Assembly: GCA_963576785.1 (NCBI GenBank)
Contig: OY756141.1
Coordinates: 744,001 to 808,000, forward strand
Length of the DNA: 64,000 bases
Reading direction: 5' to 3'
DNA from: Chlorophyllum brunneum
Lineage: Eukaryota; Basidiomycota; Agaricomycetes; Agaricales; Agaricaceae
Shown here: piece by piece, positions 42,226-54,345 of the stretch
How positions within the stretch are numbered: position 1 is the stretch's first letter
Layout: the number at the start of each line of letters is the position of its first letter
Program-made: the position numbers and the translations under genes
Notes under the pieces: generated by a model
The model's input: only the letters and a program-made list of their open reading frames with translations
Told to the model about the DNA's origin: nothing
Database searches by the model: none

Positions 42226-42939
42226 GGTCTGAGATATAGTATGTTGGTTTGGCTACAGATGGAATAGACCTCTCTAAGTTGAGGGCTTTGGTGATCATGA
42301 GGAGATGGTCTGCACTCGCCGGATATTAGTCTGTTGAAGGGTCCCATCACTCAGATCAAACGTTGATATCCCTACCCAGTAAGAGAAAGAGTGGAAGGTT
42401 GAAGAGGTGCTCCTCAAGAAAGTGGAGTGCAGTGTTATGGCTGTCATTGTATACATTCAGCAACAGTAGTTCTTCTCCTTCTGCACAAAGAAAGATGTAC
42501 AGGAGGTCTTAATGTTCTATAATATCTCTTTTGATGGAGGGTCGGAGATGCTTGAGTCTCTTGTGAGCAAAGGCAAGGACTCGGGGAGTGGTACAGTGTT
42601 CCATATTCACTGTCTGTTGAGGGTGACACCAGCATCCAACTTGGAGGACTTCTTCAGCTATAATCAGATATGAGAGGAGCATCCAGTCTAGGTGGACTGG
42701 GCCTCCCACGAGAGGGGAACCATTGTTGGAGATGGGGGAAGGGATATTGCAGAGGTATCTCCATGGGGGTTCTTGTATGAGGAGGAGGTCAACATCACCT
42801 CTACGCACGAGGACTGTCTCCATCACTCCATATGATCTTCCAACATTGTGAGAGCAGACCTTCAACTCACTCAGAAGCAAGCAAGGAGGCCTGTCTTGAT
42901 CGTCAGGTGCATTATTCATTGAGGGGGGTTAGTCTGGCT

Positions 42940-45137
42940 TCAACTAGCCAGGGATAATAAGGAGGGGGGCAATGGGACTCCTTTGTTGGCCCTTAGTTCG
43001 AGCGCTTTATTTGCATGCCAGTTGTAGTCGAATTGCTTCTTCCAAAACTGACATTTATGGTCAGTGGCAAGGTGATTCTTGCTGCAGTTAGAGCACATAG
43101 CCTTGTAGGGGCATGGTTTTCCAGTGGGGGTGGCTGCAATGGGTGGGTCCACTTTGTCATTACCCTTGTAGCAGTAAGCAAAGGTACAATGGTTGGCGGT
43201 GGAGTGGGGACCTTTGCAGTGAGCACAAGTGAACAGCCTCGCATGGCATCAGATGAGAGGATGGCCCCATCTACAGCACTTGGTGCAGAACGGAACTCCT
43301 GGGTTGGCATTGGCCTTCCTGATACAGAAGAGACCCCCATAAATGTTGAGAAACTTGTCCTCAATCTTCATGATATTGGACCCCACCTTGGAGTCCCAGA
43401 TTTTGAACCACACTGTGCAGGTGTCAGAGTGTTTAGAGTTGCGTCGCACTCTTGGTTGTGTCACAAACTATATGGTGTCCAAGTGAATAGAATTCCAGAC
43501 ACTGGTGATAACATCAGCTTCGGTGAGGACCTGTCCTCGAGGTGTGATGTAACTAATGTCCGTGACTTTCATGAACGATTTGGATTTGGGAAGGGAAACA
43601 TCTCCCAAGGTGATCCCTCCAAATTTCTCCTTGAGCTATGCCTTGACGATGTTTAGCTCAGTAGGGGTCAACACCTCCGAGGTGTGGACCATAAGGCCCA
43701 GCTTACCCTGCAAGGTGGCAATAACCCTGGCCTTGGACTTCTTAGCTATAAGGTATACATTGAGAGAGTCGATAATGGCCCCAAAGTTGGATACATTGGG
43801 TCTAGTGAGAAGGGGAATGATTACCTGCTTGCACAAGGGACTATTCAATGTAGAGTGAACTACACCAGCTTTCTTAGCCAGTTTTTTGTTCACAGTGGCG
43901 GAGGTGGAGAAAGCAGCATCGTATATAGCTACCTTTTCTTGTGAGTCAATTCTGGGAATTTGCTCGCAAACTCCAGGAGTTTGAGAGGGTCATAACCAGA
44001 GAAGGAGGGGGTGGGGGAGTTACTTTTTTTACCTGCAGCCACCACATATGAAAGTTTTGTGCTTTTCTTTGTGGGATTGGGTGGACCTGTGGTGGCCTTA
44101 GCTGGAGCAGGTGTTTGCACAGGTTTGGCTTTTTGGGCCGCGGGAACTGGCTTCTTGGTGCCAGCGGGTGTAATTGTGGCAGGGTTGGGTTTCCGACCCT
44201 TACCTTTCTTCTTATTGATGACAGTTTTGAACTCCACCTCCGTAATTATTTGAATATTATCATCGGAGAAACCCGAATGAGTGACTTCCTTACCCTTGGT
44301 GACCTTAATGTCATTATCAGAGAAGTTCAAATGAGTGACATTATTGTCACCTGTGACTCCCGGCGTGATTATGTGTTCGACGACCTCCATGTAGACATTG
44401 TCAGGTTTCCACATGGGGCCTTTGGAGGCCACTCATCATAGGGGAGAGAGGTCTAGTTGAGGTGTCTCCTTAGCATGGACAATAATCTTACCGAAGTTTA
44501 CTCCCATCCAATCTTGGAGGTCATTCTTCTGCTTGTCTACAGCAACTTTAAGCCATCCCGCTTTCATCAAAGTTCCTGTCAATTCTGTAAAAGCCTGTCC
44601 AAATGCAAGCCCATTATCTCCACTCATGTTAAAGGAGCTGCAGGCTTTCACCCACTCAGAAAGTCTTCCAACCTCTCTTACAGCATCATTGTAAAATTCC
44701 TCCAGTCCACCATCATGTTCCGCAGTATCTTCTTCAATGTCTTTTATCTTGAGCTCCAATTCTTCTTTAACTTGGTTGGCCCAGTCCTTTTCATTGTCTT
44801 TTCCTAAGTAATAGTGGTCACCTTCCAGTCTTACTTGTTTGGATGATCGGTGGACAGTCCTTTCCATGTCACTAATGAGGGGGTCCAAGGACTGTGGGGG
44901 GGTTGACGGCCTTCTACTGAGAACCAACAGAGGAATGGTGTTGTTATAGGCCTGGTAGGTGGGAATGAAAGGCCTGGTCATAGATGGCATCCTAGGGAAC
45001 AGGATACCAGGAGGAGGTAGAGCTGTAGAGGCTGCAAAGATGGAGGGGGCTGGAACACATGGTGTGTTCCCAAAGACATCCCTATTACCATCAGGCATAG
45101 TCTCTCTCAGAGAGAGGTTAGAACATAATGCAGGCAT
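42940..45137 (-). pseudogene. LINE 2 ORF1 (gag-like, zinc knuckle) with stops and a frameshift
   Basis: Starts MPALCSNLSLRETMPDGNRD at 45137. A predicted coiled region (EELELKIKDIEEDTAEHDGG) precedes a TGA TGA pair at about 44436, probably former CGA CGA. The same frame continues through a lysine/proline-rich part to 43929, then shifts. The C-terminal part has two or three zinc-knuckle-like blocks: FCTKCCRWGHPLI, CAHCKGPHSTANHC and CSNCSKNHLATDHKC. It ends at 42940, 20 bases before ORF2. ORF1 proteins of this kind bind LINE RNA and act as nucleic-acid chaperones. Confidence 0.78.
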
Positions 45138-45235
45138 TGTATATCCTCTGTACTGTAGACTAGCACTGTAAGATCAACTTTTGTAAATCAATAGTGGTGG
45201 TATAAGTCAAAGAAGGGATTGGAATGACCATGGTC

Positions 45236-45740
45236 AGAGTAACTATAGCTAGAGTAACTGCAGCCATCAGAGTGGTTTGGGATGGGGAACAAGGCCTTGG
45301 TAGAGGGAAATAGTGACCGTGGCTATCAGAGCAGTTTGGGAATGGTGAACAAGGCCTTGGAGGAGGAGAATAGTGACTATAGTCATTAGAGTAGTTTGGG
45401 AACAGGGAACAAGACCTTGATGGAGGAGAACAAAGCCTTGGTAGAAGGGAAAGGGAGGTATCAGAGGGCATGTGGCTGAGGTGGCTCTCATGCCATTTGC
45501 CATTGGAGGTTTTAAACTTTCTTTCCTTCCAGCAGAACTCATGTTCCTGAGTAAGATTGTTGTAAGAATTTGAGATAAAGCTACCATCAGGGAACATTTC
45601 ATCAAATATCTCAAATACCTCTTGAGTATCAATGAAACTATCAGATGATATTAAGAAAGAATAAATAAAAAATATGGATGAGATAGTAGGGGTAAGGGAA
45701 TAAGAGAGGAAGAGATGGATCAGTACAATAATCAATGATA
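45236..45740. repeat. Three 60-base tandem repeats in the element that hosts LINE 2
   Basis: Units start near 45231, 45291 and 45351 (landmark CAAGGCCTTGG at 45291 and 45351, CAAGACCTTGA at 45411), with about 80 percent identity. In one minus-strand frame they encode a repeated PRPCSPFPNCSDSHGHYFP-like peptide. The frame continues leftwards across the LINE 2 target site to 33572, so LINE 2 split an older low-complexity coding region. Unidentified. Confidence 0.55.
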
Positions 45741-46085
45741 TTTAGGCTTATTTGCAGAATCATGTGACTAAATTTGTTATCCCACCATACAATGTTGAAC
45801 TCCTCTAAACCTAATATACTGTAAATAATACCCTTTCTCCCATTCTTTCATACCTGGTCCCAAGTATAATACTTTCCAATGGTAACATGTGGACCGAGAT
45901 GAGCTTACCATTCATGTGTTTAGGTAGATTTTCAACTCTATCCTTCCGAGGACTATAGCAAGCATGATTGCAAACTCCCAGAAGACAATGATCCAGAACA
46001 TCACTTTATCATCAATACCCTTGTCATCTACTTCTTCACTGCCTCAAAGCCATCAAAGCACAACCTCTACCACCCTCCAAATTAG
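45741..46085. other. AT-rich spacer between the LINE 2 host and the CCT2 fragment
   Basis: Nothing recognisable. The last part may be intron sequence of the CCT2 fragment, which appears to begin with an intron end (AATTAG) just before 46086. Confidence 0.35.
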
Positions 46086-47283
46086 TGGCCTAATATCATA
46101 AATGATAGCACAATGACTCAAAGCCATCCAACTTGACAATGCTACCACCAAAATCATTGTCAACATTTTAAAAGTCCAAGATAACAAAGTTAGGGATGGC
46201 ACAACATCTGTTGCAGTCTTGGCATCAGAACTACCCAGGGAGGCAGAAGAGCTCATTGTGCAGAAGATCTATCTCCAGACAATTATTGAGAGTTATTGGT
46301 CATTTGTATATTGTCACCTTTTTGGAATATATATATTGCTAAACTTGGTCTAAGTGCCAATCCTCAGAAATTTTGTCAAAACCTGTTCAATATTGCACAG
46401 ACAACCCTATTGTCAAAAGTTCTATCTCAGAATAAGAACTACTTTGCCAATCTTGCTGTAGATGCAGTGCTGTAGCTCAAGGTATGTAATATACCATAAT
46501 ATAACTGGAATCACCATTGATAAGAATGTGTTTGATAAGGCTGATAGACCTGGAGCATATTCAAATCATTAAAAAGGTTGGAAGAAAGCTGACAGATTCA
46601 TATCTAGATGAGGGTGGGTCATAGCCCCTTCATCCCTTCTCTAAATCTCAACCATTTTTAGGGTTCATCCTTGACAAAACAATTGCTGTGAATTCAGCGA
46701 AGCATATGAAGAACTGTAAAATACTGATCACCAATATCTGCACATATATTTCCACCCCCCACCTCAACTAAATCCCTAGGTAGCAATGGATATGGATAAA
46801 GTAAAAGTATTTGGTGCCCATTTCAAAGTTGATGGTATTAGAAAGCTTACAGAACATGTTCCTTCCTATCTCCTCTTCCCTCACCAAAACCACTACATAG
46901 GAAAAAATGAAAGCAAAAGTTGATACTATATCCTCACACAGCATTAACATATTTGTCAACCGTCAACTTATTTACAACTATCCTGAACCCCTTCTCACAG
47001 AGAAGGGAATCATGGTTATTGAATACACTGACTTTAAAGATTGTCATTAGTCACTGGCAGCAAAATTGCAAGTACTTTGGAATGTGCAAATCTTGTTAAG
47101 TTAGGCCAGTGTGAATTGATTGAGAAGATTATGATTGGCAAAGACAAGGTACATCTTGGCCTTCCCAATCATAAGGCTTATCTATCCTATCTGACCTTGA
47201 TAGCTTCTCAAAATTTCTGGCATTGCTGCAAGTGAAGTATGTATAGTCAACCTCTATAGTTTAACAAACCAGATGGTAGACAA

Positions 47284-47586
47284 TGTTATGAACTATAGAG
47301 AGACAGTACATTCCTATCATGTGCCCATCATACTCAGCATTCCAGTGTATCTGTTTCACCCTTGTTTCATTCTATATAGCTATACTCCTACTAACTTGTT
47401 CTACTTGTCCCTATGACTCCTTTACTCTATTCCTTTATTATTAGCACTCACCACTAGTATATAAAGTGTAGTAATACTTGATGTATTCCTTACACTTTAC
47501 CAATCATATTATCTCTTACTCTTCTCTCTATTTTCTTGTCTTTATCCAAAGACTTGCAACCTGAGTCCTAAACTAAGGTCGCAACA
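47284..47586 (+). repeat. 5' LTR of gypsy 2
   Basis: Begins TGTTATGAAC and ends GGTCGCAACA. TATATAAAG is followed by the presumed transcript start ACACTTTACCAA at about 47502-47513. Confidence 0.92.
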
Positions 47587-47587
47587 T

Positions 47588-47599
47588 TTGGTAAAGTGT
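47588..47599 (+). promoter_or_regulatory. Self-primer type primer-binding site of gypsy 2
   Basis: TTGGTAAAGTGT starts one base after the LTR end and complements ACACTTTACCAA in the LTR, exactly as in gypsy 1. The pairing survived in this element although its genes decayed. Confidence 0.7.
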
Positions 47600-47679
47600 C
47601 ATTCAACTCACCTTGTAAGAGAGGTGCCACTATTCATAACTAGGCTTGGAATAATAGCCTCCGACTAGGACAATAGTAT

Positions 47680-50600
47680 ATGAGCAACAGTAGCTCATCA
47701 AGAATACCAAGAAGACCAAGAGCTCCGAGACTAACAGACATCCAGGGATCACCAGTAACTACTGGATCCAAATGATAAACAGAACCAGAAATCTCTGAAG
47801 ATCTTAAGTGGCAGAAATCTGATCATAGTGTAGACAAAAACACAGCTCTTTTTGAGATCTTATTTAACACAGACATTGCTGAGACTACATTTGATATAGA
47901 AATTGCCAAGACCTATGAAAACAGAGAATCCAAAACATCTGACATAGAAGTTGCCAAAACCCATGAGAACGAACACAGTGAACCAGAAACAGAATCAGAG
48001 ATAGCCAATGAAATCAACTTCCCAAAGAACCTAGCCCCAGAACCAGGATACTTCAATAGAGATAGAACTAAGTTTGATGATTGGTAAAGAGCAATATTCT
48101 TATGGACACTCTTCAACAAGATCAACAACAATAAACAAAAGATAATTGGAGTTATTAGCATGAATGTGAAGAGACATTGTCTCATTATATTTGTAAGCAT
48201 GTCAGTATCCATCTGATGTTGGGGCTTTGACCCAAGGGGAAAGGGGATGTGTCTAGGAGCACACAAAGGTAAGGGAAAGGGCAGTTTGTTGAAGCGAGAC
48301 ATTTACGAGCCTCTGGGAGGCAGAGAAGAGAGATAGGATTAATCGGATACTTTTTCACTGATTTTCATAGACAAAGTACATTCGTATTTATACGAAAATC
48401 CAAACCTATGCTACAGAAACCTTGTACATAGTTTGTATGCACTGTAGAAATAATTTGAATAGAAAAGTAGAGTCCGAAACAGTCCGAATTAGGGATTATG
48501 GAGATATTATATAGATTGAATGAAAGGGTACATAAGGAATTGAAAATTTTCATACTTTTAGTAACAACTATTCCTACGTATTCAGGGATTTGAATGAAAT
48601 CATTTTATCGAGAGGGTACTGGCCGGCATGGTAAATGGAGAGCGATATTGGGATGGAGAGTAAGGCAGTTAGGCCTAAAGGCCTTTGCCCTTTTTGGGTC
48701 TGTAAGAATTGATGCCCATCTTGCTGGCATTCAAAATATATCGGCTGTTGAGTTCTTGGCCTATTTTCCTTCATTGGACGAGCAGAATGTTGTGTACAAA
48801 TAGGGCTAGTAGAAGGAGGAGGACAGATAGCCGTTTGAAGGCCTAGCCATTGTCCGATCTCCACAAATAAAAGGAGGACTAGTAGGTCCTTATGCCAATA
48901 CCAAATTACAGACAATTCAAGATAAGAAAACACCAGCATTTGATGACTTTGCAAAGGAGATGATAGCCACCTTCTCCTTGGAGAATAGGAAAGTGATAGC
49001 AGAAGGGGAAATTGAGTTGTTCAAATAGGGAAAAAGGAACACTATGGACTTTTTAATAGAGTTTGAAGCATTGTAAACTTAAGCAGAAACAAACAATGTA
49101 CACACCATATTCCTCCTCAAATGACACACCAGAGCAGATATTATCCAACCATTGTAGGCTATCTGTCAGCCTCAATCCCAGACATATACAACAAATGGAG
49201 GAACATGATCCTTGCAGTAGGACAAGGATACAAAACAACAGATATCACCTGAGGAAATATCAGAACAAGTACAGGAGTTACATATAGAGGTGGAGGACAA
49301 CCAATGGAGATTGGCAGACAGAGGGTAGACACCAATCAGAATGGCAAACCTAGATGTTTCAACTGCAACCTATATGGGCATATTACCAAATATTGCTACA
49401 AGAAGACAAAGGTCATATATACCAAGATAATGTGCTATAATTGTGGCAAACAGGGCCATATATCAAAGAATTGTAAAGCACCAAAGAAAGCACACATCAG
49501 AGAAGTCATTGAGGAGATAGAGCAAGAAGAAGAAACAAAGGAGGATTTTGCCAAAGGCTCTGAGTAGGGGCAAACCCACAAGCCAATAAACCTAAAGTTC
49601 CTGTTTTACTTCACAATAGACAATATGTGATACCATAAAAACAGAACTTAATGCACAAACTTCTCCTTAACTCAACAATCGGAATAAAAAAGGGACCTAA
49701 ATGAATTACCACACCAGTAGATTCTGAATACACCCACATATGCATAGCACAGAGAATAGTAGACGAAGAACAAATTATGACCAAACCCCTTGAAACCCTA
49801 ATACAAGTAATCAATGCCGATAGAACCAAGAACAAGAAAGGAGAAATAACAGACATGGTACAACTGGTATTAAGCAATGGTAAATACACAGAAGAAATTG
49901 AAGCAATGGTAATACAACTGGAGAGTACAGACCTATACCTTGGACATGACTGGCTAGTCAAACACAACCCAGAAATTGACTGGACAAACAATGTAATATG
50001 CTTCAATAGATGTCCAAAGGATTGTACTACTACCACAATGACATATGATTCAATGAGAGAATATGTACGGTAAAAGGACACATAGAGGAAAAGAAAACCA
50101 ACCAAACAAACCCAGAAGACCTACTGACATACCTACAGCAATATATGCACTTGTTCAACAAGAAGAACTTCGACAAACTGCCAGAACATACAATATAGGA
50201 CCACGAAATAAACCTATCAGATGACACACCACCAGTACTACAGTCCAAAGTCTACCCAGTGACAGAGAAATAAGAACTACAGAAATTTCTTGACAAGAAT
50301 ATTGCTTCAGGACAAATTCAACCATCACAGTCCTTCTACACTATCCCATGCTTCTTTATACCCAAGAAAGATGGAACTAAACAACTGGTATAAGACTATA
50401 AGAAGCTAACCAAATACATGATCAAAGACAAGATGCCACTTCTGCTCATAAGTGAAGTTATTGACTGACTCAAAAATGCAAAAGTCTTCAACAAACTTAA
50501 CATCATCTGGGGATACAACAATGTCAGGATAAGGGAAGGCAATGAATGGAAAGCAGTATTTGTGATGAACAATGGACTTTTTGAACCAACAGTCATGTTT

Positions 50601-53028
50601 TTTGGAATGAGTAACTCACCAGTGACATTCCAAAGAATAATGAACACAGTCTTTCGAGAGATGCTACACAAAGGAGCAGTCATCAACTACATGGATGACT
50701 TCGTCATCCCTAGGACCACACAACAAAAACTTGAAGACAGGACAAAATGATTTCTTAACATCGCAGCAAAACACCAACTATACTTCATGAGATCAAAGTG
50801 CTTATTCAATGTGAAAGAGATACCTATATTAGGATTTGTGGTTGGACAGGGCAGTGTCAAAATGGAGGAGAAGAAGGTAAAAGTGGTGAAAGAATGGCAA
50901 ACACCCAAATCCCTGAAAGACATCAAAAAATTCCTAGGATTTGCAAACTTCTACCGACAATTCATACACAATTTTAGCAACATAATAGCCCTGCTACACG
51001 AGTTGAAGAAAAAGAATATGTAATAGGAATAGACAGAACAACAGCAACAAGCCTTTGAAAGAAGGAAAAGGTCATAAGCAAACCGGTACTAGCAATACCA
51101 CAAGACAAGGGACAATACAGAGTAGAAGTGGATGTATCAGGATATGGAGTAGGAGCAGTACTATCATAGAAACAGGAAGAACACTAGCACCTGATTGCAT
51201 TCTACTCAAGAACAATGACACTCACAAAACAAAACTATCAGATCTATGACAAAGAATTACTAGCCATCTGAGAAGCAATCAAGACCTGAAGACAATACTT
51301 ACTCGATGCAGACAAACTATTTGAAATATGGACTGATCACAAAAACTTAGAATATTTCCGAAAACCACAACAACTTACAGGACAACAAGCGAAGTGGCAG
51401 ATAGAGCTACAAGAATACCATTACATACTGAAACACATCCCCGGGAAGACTAACATGAAAGCCAATGTCTTATCAAGACTAACAAAAACTAATACCATCT
51501 GAGACAACACCAACATTACCCTACTACCTGACCACTTATTTGACAACAATACAATTACCACAATCTAACAAATCTGGGAGATCTCAGGAGAAGAAGATCT
51601 GAAACACTGACTATAACAAGAAACAAAAAGGGAAACACTGTGGCTGAAGGAAAGAAGAAATGACCAAAGGAGATATGGGAGATAGATAGAGTACCAATAT
51701 TTGAAAAAAGAATATATGTTCTGCCCAATAGCCAAATATGACAAGAAATACTCCAATAACACCATGACAAGACAGACATAGGACACCCAGGAACACCAAA
51801 TGATCAAACTTCTTAAACAGAGTTATTGGTGGTCTCAAATGTACAACAACATCAAATAATACATCAGACGGTGTGAGGTATGCCAATGAAACAAAATACT
51901 CCAAACAAGACTAACAACATATCTCCATCCATTACCGATACCAGTGGAACCTTGGGAAGAAATATCAATCGACATAATAGAACCACTACCAGAATCAGAA
52001 GGATATGACACAATACTTGTCATAGTCAATCATTTCAGCAAAATGATTAGACTGTATATAGTTAACACCACTCTAACATCTGAGGAGCTAGGAGATATCT
52101 ACCAAGATGATATATAGAGAACACATAGGATACCCTGCAGAATTATCAGCAATAGAGAACTACAATTTGCATCCAAATTCATGGCAGAACTATGCTGAGT
52201 GATAGGAACCCAGCAAAACTTATCCACAGTATACCACCCACAAACTAACAGTCAAACAGAGCACATTAACCAGGAGGTCAAGACATACCTCAGAAATGTA
52301 ACAAATCACATGCAAAACAACTGGAAAAAATGGTTAGCCATAGCAGAATTCCAATACAATGATAAAACCCACACTGCCACCAGATACTCACTATTTGAAA
52401 TAGTTTATGGATGACACCCTGGAAAGGAGACATAACAAATATTACCAAAGTACCTGCAATCATGGAATAAATACAGGAGTTACAAAACATGTGACAAGAG
52501 ACAATAAAGATACTATAACACAGTCAGATGCAAATGAAAAAGTGCAACAGCACCAAACCAGAACATGAGTATATTCCAGGAGAACAAGTATGGCTCAAAG
52601 CAAGCAATATTAGGACAACAAGACCAACCAAGAAGCTAGATCACAAACAATATGAACTGTTCCAAATAAAGGCAAAAATAGGCAAAACAAGCTACCAACT
52701 GGAGCTACCCAAAATATGGGCAATACATAATGTGTTTAACAGCAGACTCCTTTCCCCCTATCAGAAACCCAAGTTTGACAGCCAGTGTACACCACCATTG
52801 ATACCCAAGATCATCAATGATGAAGAACAATATGAAGTAGAAGAGATCCGAGGACACCATATGAGAGGATGGCAAAATCAATTCCTAGTACATTGAAAAG
52901 GTTATACCTCCGAGGAAGACACATGGGAGAATGAGTCAGGACTAGAAAATGCCAAGAAGGCAGTTCAAGAATTTTTAGATAAGATTTCAAGGACAAAATC
53001 TATAAAAAAAGGGAGTAAAAAGCGATAG
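47680..53028 (+). pseudogene. Gypsy 2 gag-pol remnant
   Basis: Starts ATGAGCAACAGTAGC at 47680, matching gypsy 1 gag. Gag PEPGYFNRDRTKFDDW is followed by a foreign insert (about 48167-48866), then GGLVGPYANTKLQTIQDKKT. Zinc knuckles: CFNCNLYGHITKYC and CYNCGKQGHISKNC (49350-49480). Protease region: TTPVDSEYTHICIAQRIV, with the active-site DSG changed to DSE, and DLYLGHDWLVKHNPEIDW. RT: TVMFFGMSNSPVTFQRIMNT and the catalytic INYMDDFVIP (about 50690). RNase H: IWTDHKNLEYFRKPQQLTGQ. Integrase: AEFQYNDKTHTATRYSLFEI. Chromodomain: YEVEEIRGHHMRGWQNQFLV with KGYTSEEDTWENESGLENAK. Many stops throughout. Confidence 0.87.
48167..48866. other. About 0.7 kb foreign insertion within gypsy 2 gag
   Basis: Alignment with gypsy 1 gag breaks after IIGVISMN and resumes at KGGLVGPYANT. 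The sequence between has no counterpart in gypsy 1. It contains a stretch from TGTTGGGGC (48218) to AGTAACA (about 48565) that could be an LTR, but no target duplication was found. Origin unknown. Confidence 0.5.
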
Positions 53029-53131
53029 TTATGAACAACAAACCTCGCATTGCAAGAGATTACTACACCTGATGCACTTCACACTGTATCCACTGCACCC
53101 TAGACTTTGCAAACTATATCCACAACATACC

Positions 53132-54040
53132 ATGCATGCCAAATGCAAACCCACCTCTTTTCCAGCCAATGACACAGAGTTTGAACAAGAGCTCAACAAC
53201 CTCCTTGACTTCCAGTCCACCAAAGATCAGATCAAACACTATACTGCCACAACCAAAAGACTTACATATATCGCCCATACCATCAACCTTCAAATCCAAG
53301 CCAAAGTCCTGAGCCATATCCTACTTATCACCACTACCAGAGCCCTTCCAGCTACTATGTCAACTGGAAAACACGAACTTATGAAGGAACTATTGGACAA
53401 AGCAGCCACCATCTTGACATATTAGTACACTCCAACACAAAGCAATGCATTCAAAGTACCTTAATTATGATAAGCAAAAGACTTAATCACCTCACCAACT
53501 CTAGCAACAATCCTACCTACAAACTCACCCAAAAGCTAATGGATCTTGACTTATACACCTCCATTATCTTATCCAACCCTACCACAAAGACAACAAACAG
53601 GAATGGTTAGATAAAGGAATGGAGGAAATTGACAAATCAGTCCCAGACCATTTAATAGAACCAAATATACAAAATAAAGTAGACCACCTCCTTATACAAC
53701 TACCTGACATGGACCTACCATCCAAACCAATGATATTTAACCTACTACCATCTTACCTCACACTCAAGGATGGAGGACAGTTCAAAGAAAACTACTGGGA
53801 AGAAATAGTACACAACCTTATTGCCACAGAAACTAACAACACCACTATGTTCTGAGGATGCACTGTAGCCCTCTTTAGGGGAGAACAAGACCATGCTCCC
53901 TTCTGGATCGGATGTTGATACAAGTCAGGAACTCCAATGATTGGACCTACTAAATATCAGCTTGTCAATGCCTTACACAAAAAATGGGGCAGTAGGTGGA
54001 CCACAATACTTCATGAGATCATGAACGTAAAAGGGGAGGT
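53132..54040 (+). pseudogene. Decayed third ORF of gypsy 2
   Basis: Lies between the chromodomain and the 3' LTR like the intact third ORF of gypsy 1. Recognisable pieces are DTEFEQELNNL, KHELMKELLDKAATIL, VALFRGEQDHAPFWIG and GTPMIGPTKYQLVNALHKKW, the last matching KTPLIGGNKKDLARALGAAI. Several stops and shifts. Confidence 0.7.
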
Positions 54041-54042
54041 AT

Positions 54043-54345
54043 TGTTATGAACTATAGATAGACAGTACATTCCTATCATGTACCCGTCATACTCAGCATT
54101 CCAGTGTATCTATTTCACCCTTGTTTCATTCTATATAGCTGTACTCCTACTGACTTGTTCTACTTGTCCCTATGACTCCTTTACTCTATTCCTTTATTAT
54201 TAGCACTCACCACTAGTATATAAAGTGTAGTAATACTTGATGTATTCCTTATACTTTACTAATCATATCATCTCTTACTCTTTTCTCTATTTTCTTGTCT
54301 TTATCCAAAGACTTGCAACCTGAGTCCTAGACTAAGGTCATAACA
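54043..54345 (+). repeat. 3' LTR of gypsy 2
   Basis: 303 bases, TGTTATGAAC to GGTCATAACA, aligned without gaps to 47284-47586 but with numerous C/T and G/A differences. Confidence 0.92.

Larger units (their letters stand above)
34047..42919 (-). pseudogene. LINE 2 ORF2: endonuclease, reverse transcriptase, RNase H (broken)
   Basis: N terminus at 42919: LKVCSHNVGRSYGVMETVLV and DVDLLLIQEPPW, the start of an AP-like endonuclease. The gypsy element then interrupts it (37408-42225). It resumes with LFVLGVLPYIPTYAIQEGNQ, the SDHAPLIIRIP motif and TWWNAECSEALATHCADRKN (37373-36984). The RT part is degraded (about 36500-35500), with KPKTYWCYLGFYFNRMLTFK still clear. The RNase H is open over 35249-34575 (IIIGTDGLVHPNPNPLASQF). 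The C-terminal motif CHHCNNQ...SHILHYC ends at 34047. Several stops and the gypsy insertion exclude function. Confidence 0.82.
33588..45220 (-). mobile_element. LINE 2: near full-length non-LTR retrotransposon (about 6.8 kb), split by a gypsy element
   Basis: Flanked by a 15-base target duplication, GGAATGAC(T/C)ATGGTC, at 33573-33587 and 45221-45235. It ends in an A tail, seen as a T run at 33588-33606. Two ORFs in the usual order: ORF1 (45137-42940) with CCHC zinc knuckles, and ORF2 (42919 to about 34047) with AP-type endonuclease, reverse transcriptase, RNase H and a C-terminal Cys/His motif. A gypsy element occupies 37408-42225 inside the endonuclease. Without it the LINE is about 6,810 bases. 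Domain order, RNase H and the FVDD-type RT seen in LINE 1 suggest a Tad/I-like fungal clade; the clade is inference. Confidence 0.87.
47284..54345 (+). mobile_element. Gypsy 2: older 7,062-bp Ty3/gypsy chromovirus-type element
   Basis: Two 303-bp LTRs (47284-47586 and 54043-54345), related to those of gypsy 1 but with many transitions between them. Full internal order: primer-binding site, gag with two CCHC knuckles, protease, RT, RNase H, integrase, chromodomain, third ORF, purine tract (AAAAGGGGAGGTAT), 3' LTR. All frames are broken by many stops, often TGA for TGG or CGA and TAG for CAG. CG dinucleotides are few compared with gypsy 1, as expected after long CpG decay. The flanking pentamers GACAA and GATGA are the two alternative CpG-decay forms of one duplicated GACGA. 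An unrelated piece of about 0.7 kb interrupts gag. Confidence 0.92.

Noticed and set aside
45160..45735. 191-codon minus-strand frame that looks like a secreted protein (hydrophobic start)
   Set aside because: It crosses the LINE 2 target duplication at 45221-45235, so its end belongs to another element; the repeats are low complexity.
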